Shown here: piece by piece, positions 28,101-43,100 of the stretch
Layout of the letters: each line of letters begins with the position of its first letter
Numbering within the stretch: the stretch's first letter is position 1
Assembly (NCBI GenBank): GCA_949316495.1
Contig: OX439006.1
Span: 49,207,939-49,271,938 of the forward strand
Length of the DNA: 64,000 bases
Direction: 5' to 3'
Source: Amphiduros pacificus
Lineage: Eukaryota; Annelida; Polychaeta; Phyllodocida; Hesionidae
Translations under genes and position numbers: made by a program
Notes under the pieces: generated by a model
The model's input: only the letters and a program-made list of their open reading frames with translations
Database searches by the model: none
What the model was told of the DNA's origin: nothing

Positions 28101-31100
28101 AAGTTGATGGACAGAATGACAATTTCTCCTCCTCTCTGCAGAAGCTATGCATAGCTAAAAACTGATAATATGCATATATTTACAGACTACAGTGTTAGTC
28201 AGGTGGTTCTCCCTGCAGTTCACACAAAGCAAGATGGATTACTTGTGCCTCAGTCACATTTGCAAAAGGCTATATCGCAGTGTGTCCTTAGAATTGTCTG
28301 GCGATAGCCTGCATTCATTTAAAATTCCAAAAAATTTTGTTTTCACCATACGATGCTACCGGCAGTCCAGGAATAATCTCAAGATATGCCTGCGGGACAC
28401 TGCTGGGGGCCTGTCGTGTACTTTAAGATGATATTTGGTGAGAGGACATTGTGGCATCTTAACTGAAATCAGCAAAAATGTAACTGGGGCATGAACAATT
28501 ATCATTTGTGCATAAACCAAAAATGGGGATGTAGTGACCCCAACAAATGATCTGACATTAGCTCCATCTTGCATGGAAGCATAAAACACTACAAATGATC
28601 TGACATTAGCTCCATCTTGCATGGAAGCATAAAACACAACAAATGATCCGACATTAGCTCCATCTTGCATGGAAGCATAAAACACAACAAATGATCTGAC
28701 ATTAGCTCCATCTTGCATGGAAGCATAAAACACAACAAATGATCTGACATTAGCTCCATCTTGCATGGAAGCATAAAACACAACAAATGATCTGACATTA
28801 GCTCCATCTTGCATGGAAGCATAGAACACAACAAATGATCTGACATTAGCTCAATCTTGCATTGAAGCATAAAATACTACAAATGATCTGACATTAGCTC
28901 CATCTTGCATTGAAGCATAAAACACAACAAATGATCTGACATTAGCTCCATCTTGCATGGAAGCATAAAACACAACAAATGATCTGACATTAGCTCCATC
29001 TTGCATGGAAGCATAAAACACAACAAATGATCCGACATTAGCTCCATCTTGCATGGAAGCATAAAACACAACAAATGATCTGACATTAGCTCCATCTTGC
29101 ATGGAAGCATAAAACACAACAAATGATCTGACATTAGCTCCATCTTGCATGGAAGCATAAAACACAACAAATGATCTGACATTAGCTCCATCTTGCATGG
29201 AAGCATAGAACACAACAAATGATCTGACATTAGCTCAATCTTGCATTGAAGCATAAAATACTACAAATGATCTGACATTAGCTCCATCTTGCATTGAAGC
29301 ATAAAACACAACAAATGATCTGACATTAGCTCCATCTTGCATGGAAGCATAAAACACAACAAATGATCCGACATTAGCTCCATCTTGCATGGAAGCATAG
29401 AACACAACAAATGATCCGACATTAGCTCCATCTTGCATGGAAGCATAAAACACAACAAATGATCTGACATTAGCTCCATCTTGCATAGAAGCATAAAATA
29501 CTACAAATGATCTGACACTAGCTCCATCTTGCATGGAAGCATAAAATACTACAAATGATCTGACATTAGCTCCATCTTGCATGGAAGCATAAAACACAAC
29601 AAATGATCTGACATTAGCTCCATCTTGCATGGAAGCATAAAACAACAAATGATCTGACATTAGCTCCATCTTGCATTGAAGCATAAAATACAACAAATGA
29701 TCTGACATTAGCTCCATCTTGCATGGAAGCATAAAACACAACAAATGATCTGACATTAGCTCCATCTTGCATTGAAGCATAAAACACAACAAATGATCCG
29801 ACATTAGCTGCATCTTGCATGGAAGCATAAAACACAACAAATGATCTGACATTAGCTCCATCTTGTATTGAAGCATAAAACACAACAAATGATCTGACAT
29901 TAGCTCCATCTTGCATAGAGCATAAATCACTACAAATGATCTGACATTAGCTCCATCTTGCATTGAAGCATAAAACACAACAAATGATCTGACATTAGCT
30001 CCATCTTGCATTGAAGCATAAAACACAACAAATGATCTGACATTAGCTTCATCTTGCATGGAAGCATAAAACACAACAAATGATCTGACATTAGCTCCAT
30101 CTTGCATGGAAGCATAAAACACAACAAATGATCTGACATTAGCTCCATCTTGCATGGAAGCATAAAACACAACAAATGATCTGACATTAGCTCCATCTTG
30201 CATGGAAGCATAAAACACAACAAATGATCCGACATTAGCTCCATCTTGCATGGAAGCATAAAATACATAACGATAACGATATCAGAGGCCTCATGTCTGC
30301 CTCGTGGATATTTTCTGACTCCTGTCTGACATCCCAGCCATCCCACTAGCGATACTGAAGAGATAAATGTAACGATATCAGAGGCCTCATGTCTGCCTCG
30401 TGGATATTCTCTGATTCCTGTCTGACATCCCAGCCATCCCACTAGCGATACTGAAGAGATAAATGTAACGATATCAGAGGCCTCGTGTCTGCCTCGTGGA
30501 GTAACACACTGTGCACTTGTTGCATTATCACGTTACTGAACACCTCTCGCTCTGAATGATTCACTTTAGCGTTAAGGGTCAATCTGTACCACCAATCAGA
30601 CCTAATCAGGTCACGTTCTGCCCTAGATTAGATGCCCTCCCTATCCATCATCTCCTCCAGCTCATCAATGCAGTCATTAGTCTTAATTCTCCTCTGATCT
30701 TGTGAACCAAACCCGATTATGTGATGATGAAAAATATGGCGCGACACAACAGAGCTTCTACATTGGAGATATTTATCCACTTGGAGACCATTCCTATCTC
30801 GCAGAATTGACTCTTGTGTTCATTTGAACCAATTCACCTACAACCAGTTAGTTATCTTCTTTGTTACATGCAGCCCAGTACACTGTCTGATAGAGAGGCT
30901 AGATAGCCCAGTACACTGTCTGATAGAGAGGCTAGATGGCCCAGTACACTGTCTGATAGAGAGGCTAGATGGCCCAGTACACTGTCTGATAGAGAGGCTA
31001 GATAGCCCAGTACACTGTCTGGTATAGAGGTTAGATGGCCCAGTACACTGCCTGGTATAGAGGATAGATGGCCCAGTACACTGTCTGATATAGAGGCTAG

Positions 31101-34100
31101 ATGGCCCAGTACTCTGTCTGGTATAGAGGTTAGATGGCCCAGTACACTGTCTGGTATAGAGGCTAGATGGCCCAGTACACTGTCTGGTATTAAGGCTAGA
31201 TGGCCCAGTACACTGCCTGGTATAGAGGCTAGATGGCCCAGTACTCTGTCTGGTATAGAGGCTAGATGGCCCAGTACACTGTCTGGTATAGAGACTAAAT
31301 GGCCCAGTACACTGTCTGATATAGAGGCTAGATGGCCCAGTACACTGTCTGGTATAGAGACTAGATGGCCCAGTACACTGTCTGATATAGAGGCTAGATG
31401 GCCCAGTACACTGTCTGGTATAGAGGCTAGATGGCCCAGTACACTGCCTGGGTTTGGAGGCTAGATGGCCCAGTACACTGGTATAGAGGCTAGATGGCCC
31501 AGTACACTGTCTGGTATAGAGGCTAGATGGCCCAGTACACTGTCTGATATAGAGGCAAGATGGCCCAGTACACTGATATAGAGGCTAGATGGCCCAGTAC
31601 ACTGTCTGATATAGAGGCTAGATGGCCCAGTACTCTGTCTGGTATAGAGGCTAGATGGCCCAGTACACTGTCTGGTATAGAGGCTAGATGGCCCAGTACA
31701 CTGTCTGGTATAGAGGTTAGATGGCCCAGTACTCTGTCTGGTATAGAGGCTAGATGGCCCAGTACACTGTCTGGTATAGAGGTTAGATGGCCCAGTACAC
31801 TGTCTGGTATAGAGGCTAGATGGCCCAGTACACTGTCTGGTATAGAGGTTAGATGGCCCAGTACTCTGTCTGGTATAGAGGCTAGATTGCCCAGTACACT
31901 GGTATAGAGGTTAGATGACCCAGTACACTGTCTGGTATAGAGGCTAGATGGCCCAGTACTCTGTCTGGTATAGAGGCTAGATGGCCCAGTACTCTGTCTG
32001 GTATAGAGGCTAGATGGCCCAGTACTCTGTCTGGTATTAAGGCTGAAGTACATGTTACATTCATCAGGATGCACTATATGCACATAAATGCTCACTGCAG
32101 CAGCATCTCTCCGGTAGTGTTGCCATGGAGACACATTTGCTGAGCATGCCACTGTGTAGGGCTCTCACCCTACTTGGAGTCCCAGTGGCCCGGTGTCTGG
32201 GGCTCGGCAAACATAACCTCAAATATGTCATATTTACAAAGTTTACTCGGAATCCACAAACAAACATATCAAATATCTCTTCCCATTTCTATTTTATCAT
32301 TTCCTCATTTGTGACAAATATTTGTTGTTGTTAGGTATATTTTTCAGCATCACAAATAAGTAACATATTGTCTTTGAGCCATCTATCTAGGAGCCTTATC
32401 ATGTATAAAATAGGCTTTGGATATCGCTAATCAGCAGAACCGAACATCTAATTAGCCATATATAAAGATGAATGTACCAAACATCTAACTGGCCATATAT
32501 AAACATGAATGTACCAAACATCTAACTGGCCATATATAAACATGAATGTAAGGCCAAGGGATCGTACGATGGCCATGACACCGTAGTGATTATATTTGGT
32601 CGTGCAAGGCTGTTTGGTCACATATATCTAATACATGGCAAATAATGGCCATGAGATAGTCCTGTGTGTTCTCATTTGTTCACACTTATGCCAGACCCTA
32701 TAGAAGTCTGTACCTAACTTCTAATAGGCCAATCTATATAAGGAATGTCTTTCATGTCACCTACATAATGTTAATTTTGCATGTTATGTCCTTTGACGCA
32801 CATGAAAAAGGACAATAAAAGTGATGCCTGTCGCAAGATGTTAGACGGCTCTGGCCATTGTCATTCCATGCACCAATCTATAAAGCTTGAAAGCCTTGAA
32901 ATACAAGAAGCTATTTTACCATAAAAATGATCAAAAGGGTTTTTATTCCCCTCAGCCTGGGAAACTGGTCACAGGGGCAGAGTTTGTGAACATTGGATTG
33001 GAATGTATCTGTTATACAATAGGCCTCCATGATTCCCTTCAGACCCTGTTGACAATCTTCCCTCCTTCTGCAGAAGAGCACAGATAAAATTTTCAAATAA
33101 TCACATACTGTGTTACTGGTTATTTTCTTGTCAGCATGATTTAGTGCTACAGTCGGATCTCTGCATTTCAGCAACAGGAAGTTAAAATGAACGAGAATTA
33201 TGTTTCGATGAATCTTTTTATCAAAGATATTTGATTCTACAACAAGTATTCTGAATTTTGAGGTGTTTTCAACGTGAATTAAGCACGCCATTTTACAGCT
33301 CAGCTGACAGTGAACGCCGGTTGTTTGTGCATTTTCAAGCACAATTGACTCTGCTTCTTTGTTTCTTCTTTACAAGATGCTTCTTTGAGACATAAATGCA
33401 TGCGGTGAATCTGAAGAAAAGGCCTACGGCAAGATCTGCTCAAAGAAGCTAGTTACTCAATCATCACCATTCTTGCCTTAATGCACATCTTCTCGTCCTA
33501 AATAAACTTTAATAACATGGATAAATACTTGCTTTGTCTACTGCCATACCAAAATATCAATATCATATTCTCTCAAATACCTTAATGTAGAGTATATCAC
33601 TGCTGTACATTGAGGTTCTTAGATTATGAAATGATTGACTCAATTTGCTGTTGGTATTTTGAAATTCTATATATTGAGATACAAATATATTTTTTCAGAA
33701 GTCTTTAATTGTGGTTTGCATGATAAATACACATTTGAGATAATATCTCGTTTTCAGCCAGAATGAATCCTCATCAACAGGACCAACTCACAAAGCCCGT
33801 AAGCAGCTTAGCCCAACAGGCAAATAAGTCTCATAAGCACTGCCTGGAGCCAAGCCCCCGTGATCAAGGTAACTACGAGCAGATGAAACCAAGCAGGGCC
33901 AATACCTGGCCTCAATCCCACATGTACGCGGTATGGATGACAAAATTAAGACAACACCACTGAAGATTTCATAGAGTCATGCGACAACATGGAACACTAC
34001 TTAAGTAGTTTCACAACATTGAGGACTAAATAGAGTCATGCAATAGCATTTAAGACTGAGTAGTTACACAAAAACATTGAAGGCTAAATAGAGTCACGCG

Positions 34101-37100
34101 ATAGTATTGGAGACTGAGTAGAATCACGCAACCGCAAGTAGAATCCCTGCGTGACCTTATATGGTCACAGTGATAAATGACCAAATTGATACCTCGCTCT
34201 TACTGCAATATCAGGAACTGAGATTCTTAGAGAAATTCTTCTATTCTATAATTGATGCAATATCTGATAAACCAGCAGCAAAGGGTTTATGATAATCCTA
34301 CCATAAACTGGCACATTTTACATTGCGGAGCAGATCCGATTCAATCTGTCACAACTTGGATTTCAAGCAAAACATATGTTCTACCTGCGTTGTTTTATAT
34401 TCCCTTTAAGTATGGCTTTATTACCTCTCCATTACTCGGAATTGCCTACAAACTCACGATAAAATGGAATAATTGATTCCTTGCTGTTGCAATATTGAAG
34501 AAACAAGTAGTTTTTTCATGTTGCCAAGAATTTTGTCATCTTTCAATATTGTTCATTGAAAAATTAACATTTTTAGTTAATAGCTAACCCTTTGTATTAT
34601 TCCAGGACCTATAACCTTTGTTCATCAATATATCTTAGAGGAAATTACCTATATCAGAAATAATTTAAGTAGAAATTAAATCTGCCATTAAGACATTGAT
34701 GTTTATACTTATATGGGATTTGGTGTTTATAGTTATATGAGATTTGGAGAGATTCATTTTCAGGTATTCTGTATTCTTCCTTGTCAGACCAGCCTTTCTA
34801 GTACAGTTGGTAAAACAAAGGATCTGTGCCTTGTTTAGTTATATAAGTGGAGGAAAAACACCATTTCACAATTTCTTTTTTCTTTGTCTGAACATGACTA
34901 ACTATTTTTTTTGGGCTCCACCAAAGGAAAATAATTGCAAATAAAAAATCTTCCTAATATTACAGCACGGTTCACTTCCTAAATTACTGGCAATTACTGC
35001 TTTATGGCATATAAATGTGACATTAGACAATAACGTTTATATGAGGTTTATATAAGGTTTATATAAGGTTTATACAAGGTTTATACAAGGTTTATATAAG
35101 GTTTATATAAGGTTTATATGAGGTTTATATAAGGTTTATATAAGGTTTATACAAGGTTTATATAAGGTTTATACAAGGTTTATATAAGGTTTATATAAGG
35201 TTTATACAACGTTTATATAAGGTTTATACAAGGTTTATATAAGGTTTATATGAGGTTTATATAAGGTTTATATAAGGTTTATACAAGGTTTATATAAGGT
35301 TTATATAAGGTTTATATAAGGTTTATACAAGGTTTATATAGGGTTTATATAAGGTTTATACAAGGTTTATACAAGGTTTATACAATGTTTATATAAGGTT
35401 TATATAAGGTTTATACAAGGTTTATATAAGGTTTATATAAGGTTTATACAACGTTTATATAAGGTTTATACAAGGTTTATACAAGGTTTATATAAGGTTT
35501 ATACAAGGTTTATATAAGGTTTATATGAGGTTTACATAAGGTTTACATGAGGTTTACATGAGGTTTACATGAGGTTTACATGAGGTTTATATGAGGTTTA
35601 TACAAGGTTTTGGGAAAATAAATTCAAACAGCTCTGCTTGACCTTTTTATGTACAATTTTCAATTACATTTTCACACCATTTTTCAAAGGCTTATCAATA
35701 TTTCTTCATTCTAAATCTATGAGGTTATTTATAGGAGTAATATTATAAGGTATAGTTTGGTGTACACATATTTTTTCATTGCATATTATGTTATATTATA
35801 AATCAAATGGACAAAGATATATGTGCTTGTTCACAAGAATGCTGTTCATTTATAATCATCAAAAACCACTGAAACTAGAAAGCTTGGAGTGCTATCTTTG
35901 ATGAGGAGATGCCAATAAAGAATGGTATAATTGATTTATGTAGAAGAGGACACTGTAATATCACAATGCATAAATAAACAGCAATATTGCAGCTTAGGTC
36001 TCTATGACACTGATTCTAAGCTCCTTCTCATCTGAATCTCCTGGGGTAGGATGCCATATATTAAGATGACATTTTCTCTGGCCAATTTACCTCACCTATT
36101 TTCTGTCTAAACATACCTTGATTGAATCAAATAGGTCCTCACAAATCTGCCTTTGAAACGTGTTGTTACTTCTGATTTTGATTTGATTTGTTGGTATTAA
36201 CAACCTTTTCAGCACAGTCTGGGCTATATCAGGTCAGATTTAAGCCTGCCACTGGGACTCAACTCAAACGGGACTCAATTTGAAAAGGTTCTCACACATA
36301 CGTTATCTGATATTAACCTCAGCAGACAACGTCTATGATATCTTCTAATAGAGATTGACCAAAAGCACACTCCTAGAACATAATCTGTACAATCTTAAAG
36401 CTGTAGGATAATCTATTAAGTCTACTGTATCATTGAATAAATTGGGTCACGCAGCTGCCGAGCCTGACCTCAGTGACCTGAATCCCAGTGTTGAATTCTC
36501 AGATTGCATCAAGCGTACAAAGGAGAATTTACACACAAACTAATTGAAAGTCAAAATGAAAATTTGGAGTGAACGATTAAGAAATCTATAACTGGGGTAG
36601 AATATAAAAAAAAGAAATCTAGAACACTCGCTGAATATCTTATTTTGTGGCTTTCACATAACACTTTATATAATCTTTTGATTTTGAAATGAGGATTATA
36701 CAAGATTACCAAATTACTTAATTCATCTATCATCAACATTTATACTGATTTCTCTCTTTCTCATTAAATCTGAGGTTATTAGATTAAGTGGTGAATGGCA
36801 TCTGTAGGGTATTGCCGAGTCAGACAAGGCCTCCTTGGGTTCAACAACATTATAATGGAAGGTTTGGTCGTTTCAAACTCCAAGGCATCTTCAACATCAT
36901 TCTTGACCCGTCTTTTTTTCTCTGGCAAACAATATTATAATGAACTAACATTGACTGACCTAGTTACTTTAAAAATGAAGATCAACAACATCAGATTTCC
37001 ACAAGTTTTAAGTGTTACATATAATCAATTTAATTAAAATTGATTAATATTAACAAATCAACTTCTCATATACTGAGTAAAATGTCAGATCATAAATAAA

Positions 37101-40100
37101 CACAATAATCATTGATACTATTTTCTTCAGAAATAAGCTTTTGTTTTAATCGATCTTATTTTCTACTGAAATGCTAAATATACATGTGTTCCCATGAAAA
37201 CAACTCAGCTGGGTAAATAGATTTAGATTCCTGACATTGAACTTTTCTGAACAATGACTTAAACTCAGGTGTATTAACAAAAGAGCAAAACAAATTGTCT
37301 TTAATAGAAATCTAAATTCCTCAAATACTGCAATACCCTTTTGGATAACCGCACACTGCATCATGTCTTTATTCCAGCTTATTTCTTAAAAAAGAAAAAC
37401 AAGCATTCGTGAGGAGGCAAGCATGGTGAGGATAAAGCAAAGCACCTGATTATTTCCGTCTTAAGAGGCGCTCTCCTGTGTTTTAAGTGCTTTTCCTAGG
37501 AGGAATCTTATATGATGTCTTAATCCCATTTAATCTGCTTCCTTTTCCTGTAAAGCCAGACTGAAAATGAGGCTTTCACGACAGCACGAGTCCTTCTATA
37601 TAATTGAAGCATGAAGTATTCATGGCACTGCTCCCTCTGCTGTGCTCACACCTATACCACTGACTATGAAACATTCATCAATGTTCATATCACTCTAACA
37701 CAGTGTGATATAAACTGCCTTAGCAGTGCTCCAAATTACTCTGACACAGTGTGATATAAACTGCCTTAGCAGTGCTCCAAATTACTCTGACACAGTGTGA
37801 TATAAACTACCTTAGGCCCTTAGCAGTGCTCCAAATTACTCTAACACAGTGTGATATAAACTGCCTTAGGCCCTTAGCAGTGCTCCAAATTACTCTGACA
37901 CAGTGTGATATAAACTGCCTTAGGCCCTTAGCAGTGCTCCAAATTACTCTGACACAGTGTGATATAAACTACCTTAGGCCCTTAGCAGTGCTCCAAATTA
38001 CTCTAACACAGTGTGATATAAACTACCTTAGGCCCTTAGCAGTGCTCCAAATTACTCTGACACAGTGTGATATAAACTGCCTTAGGCCCTTAGCAGTGCT
38101 CCAAATTACTCTGACACAGTGTGATATAAACTACCTTAGGCCCTTAGCAGTGCTCCAAATTACTCTGACACAGTGTGATATAAACTGCCTTAGGCCCTTA
38201 GCAGTGCTCCAAATTACTCTGACACAGTGTGATATAAACTACCTTAGGCCCTTAGCAGTGCTCCAAATTACTCTGACACAGTGTGATATAAACTGCCTTA
38301 GCAGTGCTCCAAATTACTCTGACACAGTGTGATATAAACTGCCTTAGGCCCTTAGCAGTGCTCCAAATTACTCTGACACAGTGTGATATAAACTGCCTTA
38401 GGCCCTTAGCAGTGCTCCAAATTACTCTGACACAGTGTGATATAAACTGCCTTAGGCCCTTAGCAGTGCTCCAAATTACTCTGACACAGTGTGATATAAA
38501 CTGCCTTAGGCCCTTAGCAGTGCTCCAAATTACTCTGACACAGTGTGATATAAACTACCTTAGGCCCTTAGCAGTGCTCCAAATTACTCTGACACAGTGT
38601 GATATAAACTACCTTAGGCCCTTAGCAGTGCTCCAAATTACTCTGACACAGTGTGATATAAACTACCTTAGGCCCTTAGCAGTGCTCCAAATTACTCTGA
38701 CACAGTGTGATATAAACTACCTTAGGCCCTTAGCAGTGCTCCAAATTACTCTGACACAGTGTGATATAAACTACCTTAGGCCCTTAGCAGTGCTCCAAAT
38801 TACTCTGACACAGTGTGATATAAACTACCTTAGGCCCTTAGCAGTGCTCCAAATTACTCTGACACAGTGTGATATAAACTACCTTAGGCCCTTAGCAGTG
38901 CTCCAAATTACTCTGACACAGTGTGATATAAACTACCTTAGGCCCTTAGCAGTGCTCCAAATTACTCTGACACAGTGTGATATAAACTACCTTAGGCCCT
39001 TAGCAGTGCTCCAAATTACTCTGACACAGTGTGATATAAACTACCTTAGGCCCTTAGCAGTGCTCCAAATTACTCTGACACAGTGTGATATAAACTGCCT
39101 TAGGCCCTTAGCAGTGCTCCAAATTACTCTAACACAGTGATATATAATCAGGGAATCTCCCGGACATATTGGGTTATAATCAGGGAGTGTCTGATCTCCT
39201 TGATGCAGGGTGTTATAATCAGGGAGTGTCTGATCTCCTTGATGCAGGGTGTTATAATCAGGGAGTGTCTGATCTCCTTGATGCAGGGTGTTATAATCAG
39301 GGAGTGTCTGATCTCCAAAACACAGTGTGTTATAATCAGGGAGTGTATGATCTTCCAGACATAGTGTGTTATAATCAGGGAGTGTCTGATCTCCCGGACA
39401 CAGTGTGTTATAATCAAGGAGTGTCTGATCTCCCGGACACAGTGTGTTATAATCAGGGAGTGTCTGATCTCCCAGACACAGTGTGTTATAATCAGGGAGT
39501 GTATGATCTCCCAGACATAGTGTGTTATAATCAGGGAGTGTCTGATCTCCCAGACACAGTGTGTTATAATCAGGGAGTGTCTGATCTCCCGGACATAGTG
39601 TGTTATAATCAGGGAGTGTCTGATCTCCCAGATGCAGTCTGTTATAATCAGGGAGTGTCTGATCTCCCAGACATAGTGTGTTATAATCAGGGAGTGTTTG
39701 ATATCCCAGACACAGTGTGTTATAATCAGGGAGTGTCTGATCTCCCTGACATAGTGTGTTATAATCAGGCAGTGTCTGATCTCCTGGACACAGGGTGTTA
39801 TAATCAGGGAGTGTGTGATCTCCTGGAGACAGGGTGTTATAATCAGGGAGTGTCTGATCTCCCAGACACAGTGTGTTATAATCAGGTAGTGTCTGATCTC
39901 CCTGATGCAGTGTGTTATAATCAGGTAGTGTCTGATCTCCCTGATGTATTGGTGTAATATATGAGGGAGTATCAGTGTCTGATAACCACAACATACTGCT
40001 ATAATCAGGTAGTGTCAGATAGTCAGGGAGGGAGTCTCTGATTACCATAATGCACTGTTGTAATCAGGGAGTATGTAATTTCTCTGACATGGTAAAAAAA

Positions 40101-43100
40101 TTCAGGAAAATCTAAGCTCCATGTATAAAATAGCCAATGTAAATAAAAACCCTTTCTCGATATAATTATTCTTCAGATCAATTCCCTTTTGAGATTGGTG
40201 AGGATTTCAACATGTTCAATGTATATATGTTATCATGGCAAATAATTATCTGTTTTTGTAGCAATATAACTCATGTTACTCATGAATGCCCATTTGAGGC
40301 ATACTATTAGGTCTGTTAGCCTAGTCTGGTTGTAGAGCGATATGTCAATCGCCTTGGGCTGCCTGAATTGTCAAGGTTGGACAGGAAATGGCTGCTGGAG
40401 GGAACCTCTGCCCAATGTGATCAATGTTACCGTGTTGTTCTGGGTTCTGACTGTGTCAGCCGGTCCCCTGGCCCACCAACCACAATACCATAATGCTTCC
40501 ATTCATCACGTCAGATCAGGATCCAGTTATGGCGATGTATTAGGCTGCCGATGCTGGCTGCGTTTAATGCATTACCAAATTCTTATCCTTCAACATGTTT
40601 CCAAGCACCAAAGATGATGTCCACATGTCTCTAAATATGTCTGGGTAAAAAGATTTGTGAAAAAGGACTGCTCAAAAACCGTGTGATAGGAGGTATTGGT
40701 TTTACATATTTTTTTATCCTACCATGGCAGTAAACAATATGAAGGGTTATTTCATTGCATTTATGAGTTTCATGCTAGTTTATCATATCTGCGAGTCATG
40801 ACAATGAAAACAATAGGCATTTAAAAGTAGACATCCCAGTTTTTTCTATATTTTGCAACTTTTATAATATTTCCATTTTAACTGTTAATGGGAAGCACTT
40901 ATCTCTTTGCAGATGTGAATCCAGGAAAAAACACTTTCTAATGGCTTGAATCATCTGTATCAATTTCATAGAGACAATACACAATACAGCAATGGAATCC
41001 AAACATCAAGGTGGTCAAATATATTCCAGAACAAATGTCCATATTTGGTTTGCCACGACATGGTCACAAAAGGCCCTGCTTAATATATATAGATGTACTT
41101 TTTATATATGTACTTTATATATAAATGATCATGAAAATTGGGTGCCTATTAAGATATTGGAACTCAAATGAATCAGACTCAATGGAATTGACAAAGCGAT
41201 TTCACTACATTATTCAGCATGCAGCATTCCAGCACAAAGACACCCCGCAATGAAACTCCCACGGCAGCAGCCTCGGCCACCATCACCATATTAGCACAAT
41301 GACTGACAGGTGATTGGTTGCATGTCACACGACAATAGCCCCCCTATCAAAATCCACTCTCAAACAAATCGCTTAAGTAATTTACATAGCAAATGTTTGG
41401 CTCCAGACTTGAGATGTACAACAGCTGGTAATCCCAGAACTACTTCCCATGAATAATAATATAGAAATCAACATGACTGCAAATCATCATTACTTGAAAT
41501 CAGCAATTTTTCTCTTTATTTCAATTATACAAGACCAGACCATAGAGATAGATATGGCTCTGTTCTAGAACGTGAGACCCAAACTTGCATGATTTTTCGA
41601 ATTTGGGAACGTGCACGAATTTCATAGGTTGTTTTATCCATAGGTGCCCCTTGGTCTCTTACATGCTTACATGGAAGGATAATGGATTTATTCCAGTGAT
41701 TTAAAAAAAAAGTGGAAATAACACCAAAAGATGGATGCTTCATAAAAAAAGCAAATCTGAATTTAATTCAGATCTCAGCAAAATTAGAAATTAATATTTG
41801 ATTTAATTCTCCTGGCTGGGAGTGGGGACAGGTTCAGTGTATAGAATTTACCATATAATGATACTTGGGATGAAATTGATTAGGTGTCAGAAACTGAAAA
41901 CTGAAGATGAGTGCTTTTTTGACATGTCAAGAAAAGTCCAACTTTTTCAGGGGTGTAAAAATTGGAGTATTTATGCCATTGAAATATACATGACTGCCCT
42001 GGGCATGTTTAAAAATAAGGATATTTTGTAGAAATATGTTATTTGAAAAATAAGCAATATGTTCGATTCCTGGCCCAAATTATGGATGTTTTTTGACTTT
42101 AAGGGGAAAATGGTAGATTTTTATTGAATCTCATTTCATAAAGGTACCTTTCAATCAAAATCATGCCAGGAAGGTGTGCTTAACTGAAATATTCCTTGTA
42201 GCATAAAATTAAAGTATAATATTGTAATAATAAATGCCAATCATTGCAAATGTGTTCTTTTTTTTGCAAACAAAGGACACTTTTTGACATATTTTGGCCT
42301 AAAAACAATCATTAAACCTATTCTACACATTCTAGACCATTCAATTTATAGTCATGAACTTTAATGGAATATGTCCTATGATGCACATCTATAAGTTACA
42401 AAAAGCTAGTGTAGATGAGCAAAGTTGGGGTATGGACACTTTTTGACGCATCGTGAAAAAAGGGCACATAATATCCCAAATCCTCAACTGCTTGCACATA
42501 TATGATAATATAGATGGGCAAATATAATTTCCTTGTTTGTATTCATATCAGCAATATTGTGCTTTTAATTTACTTTGATGATTTCCCTAGAACAATTTGG
42601 TTCAACCATATCAACTGCTGACATGACATGACGTGAACAATTTCCTGACATTCAATATTGTGAATGACTGACTATTTTGAGTAGGAGTGGAAAACCTTTC
42701 CAACACCAAATACAATACTTGATATATTAAAAGATTTTTTGCATGTTTTAGTCACCCAATGATTAGGAGAATGAATTTCAAATTGGACACTTTTGGACAA
42801 GGAGTCTCAAAATATGTGCAGATTTTTTGACCCTGGTCAAAAGTATACAAAAATCCATTCACAATCTAATGACCTTCAAGGTGACATTGACCACACCATA
42901 TGAAAGTCAGATCACATCCCCTCACAAAAAAAACCCAAATGTTCACTATTTGTGGTGAAATAATGCCATAACAATCCTTTCAAAATATGCACATTTCCCT
43001 GGTGGACATCTCTTTGGACTGTCCATGAAGGGGCCACCCTATTTACCATTGTCTAGTTTTCTTTTGTGCCTTCTTCTTTCTTTTTTCACTACCCACTGCT

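Noticed and set aside
28356-30442. FYASMQDGANVRSFVV repeat frames
   Set aside because: Translation of the 48-bp array; frame shifts between units without any selection to stay open.
37772-39140. LQITLTQCDINYLRPLAV repeat frames and the 335-codon reverse frame over 39041-40048
   Set aside because: Translation of the 54-bp and 39-bp arrays; no start context, no flanking exon signals.
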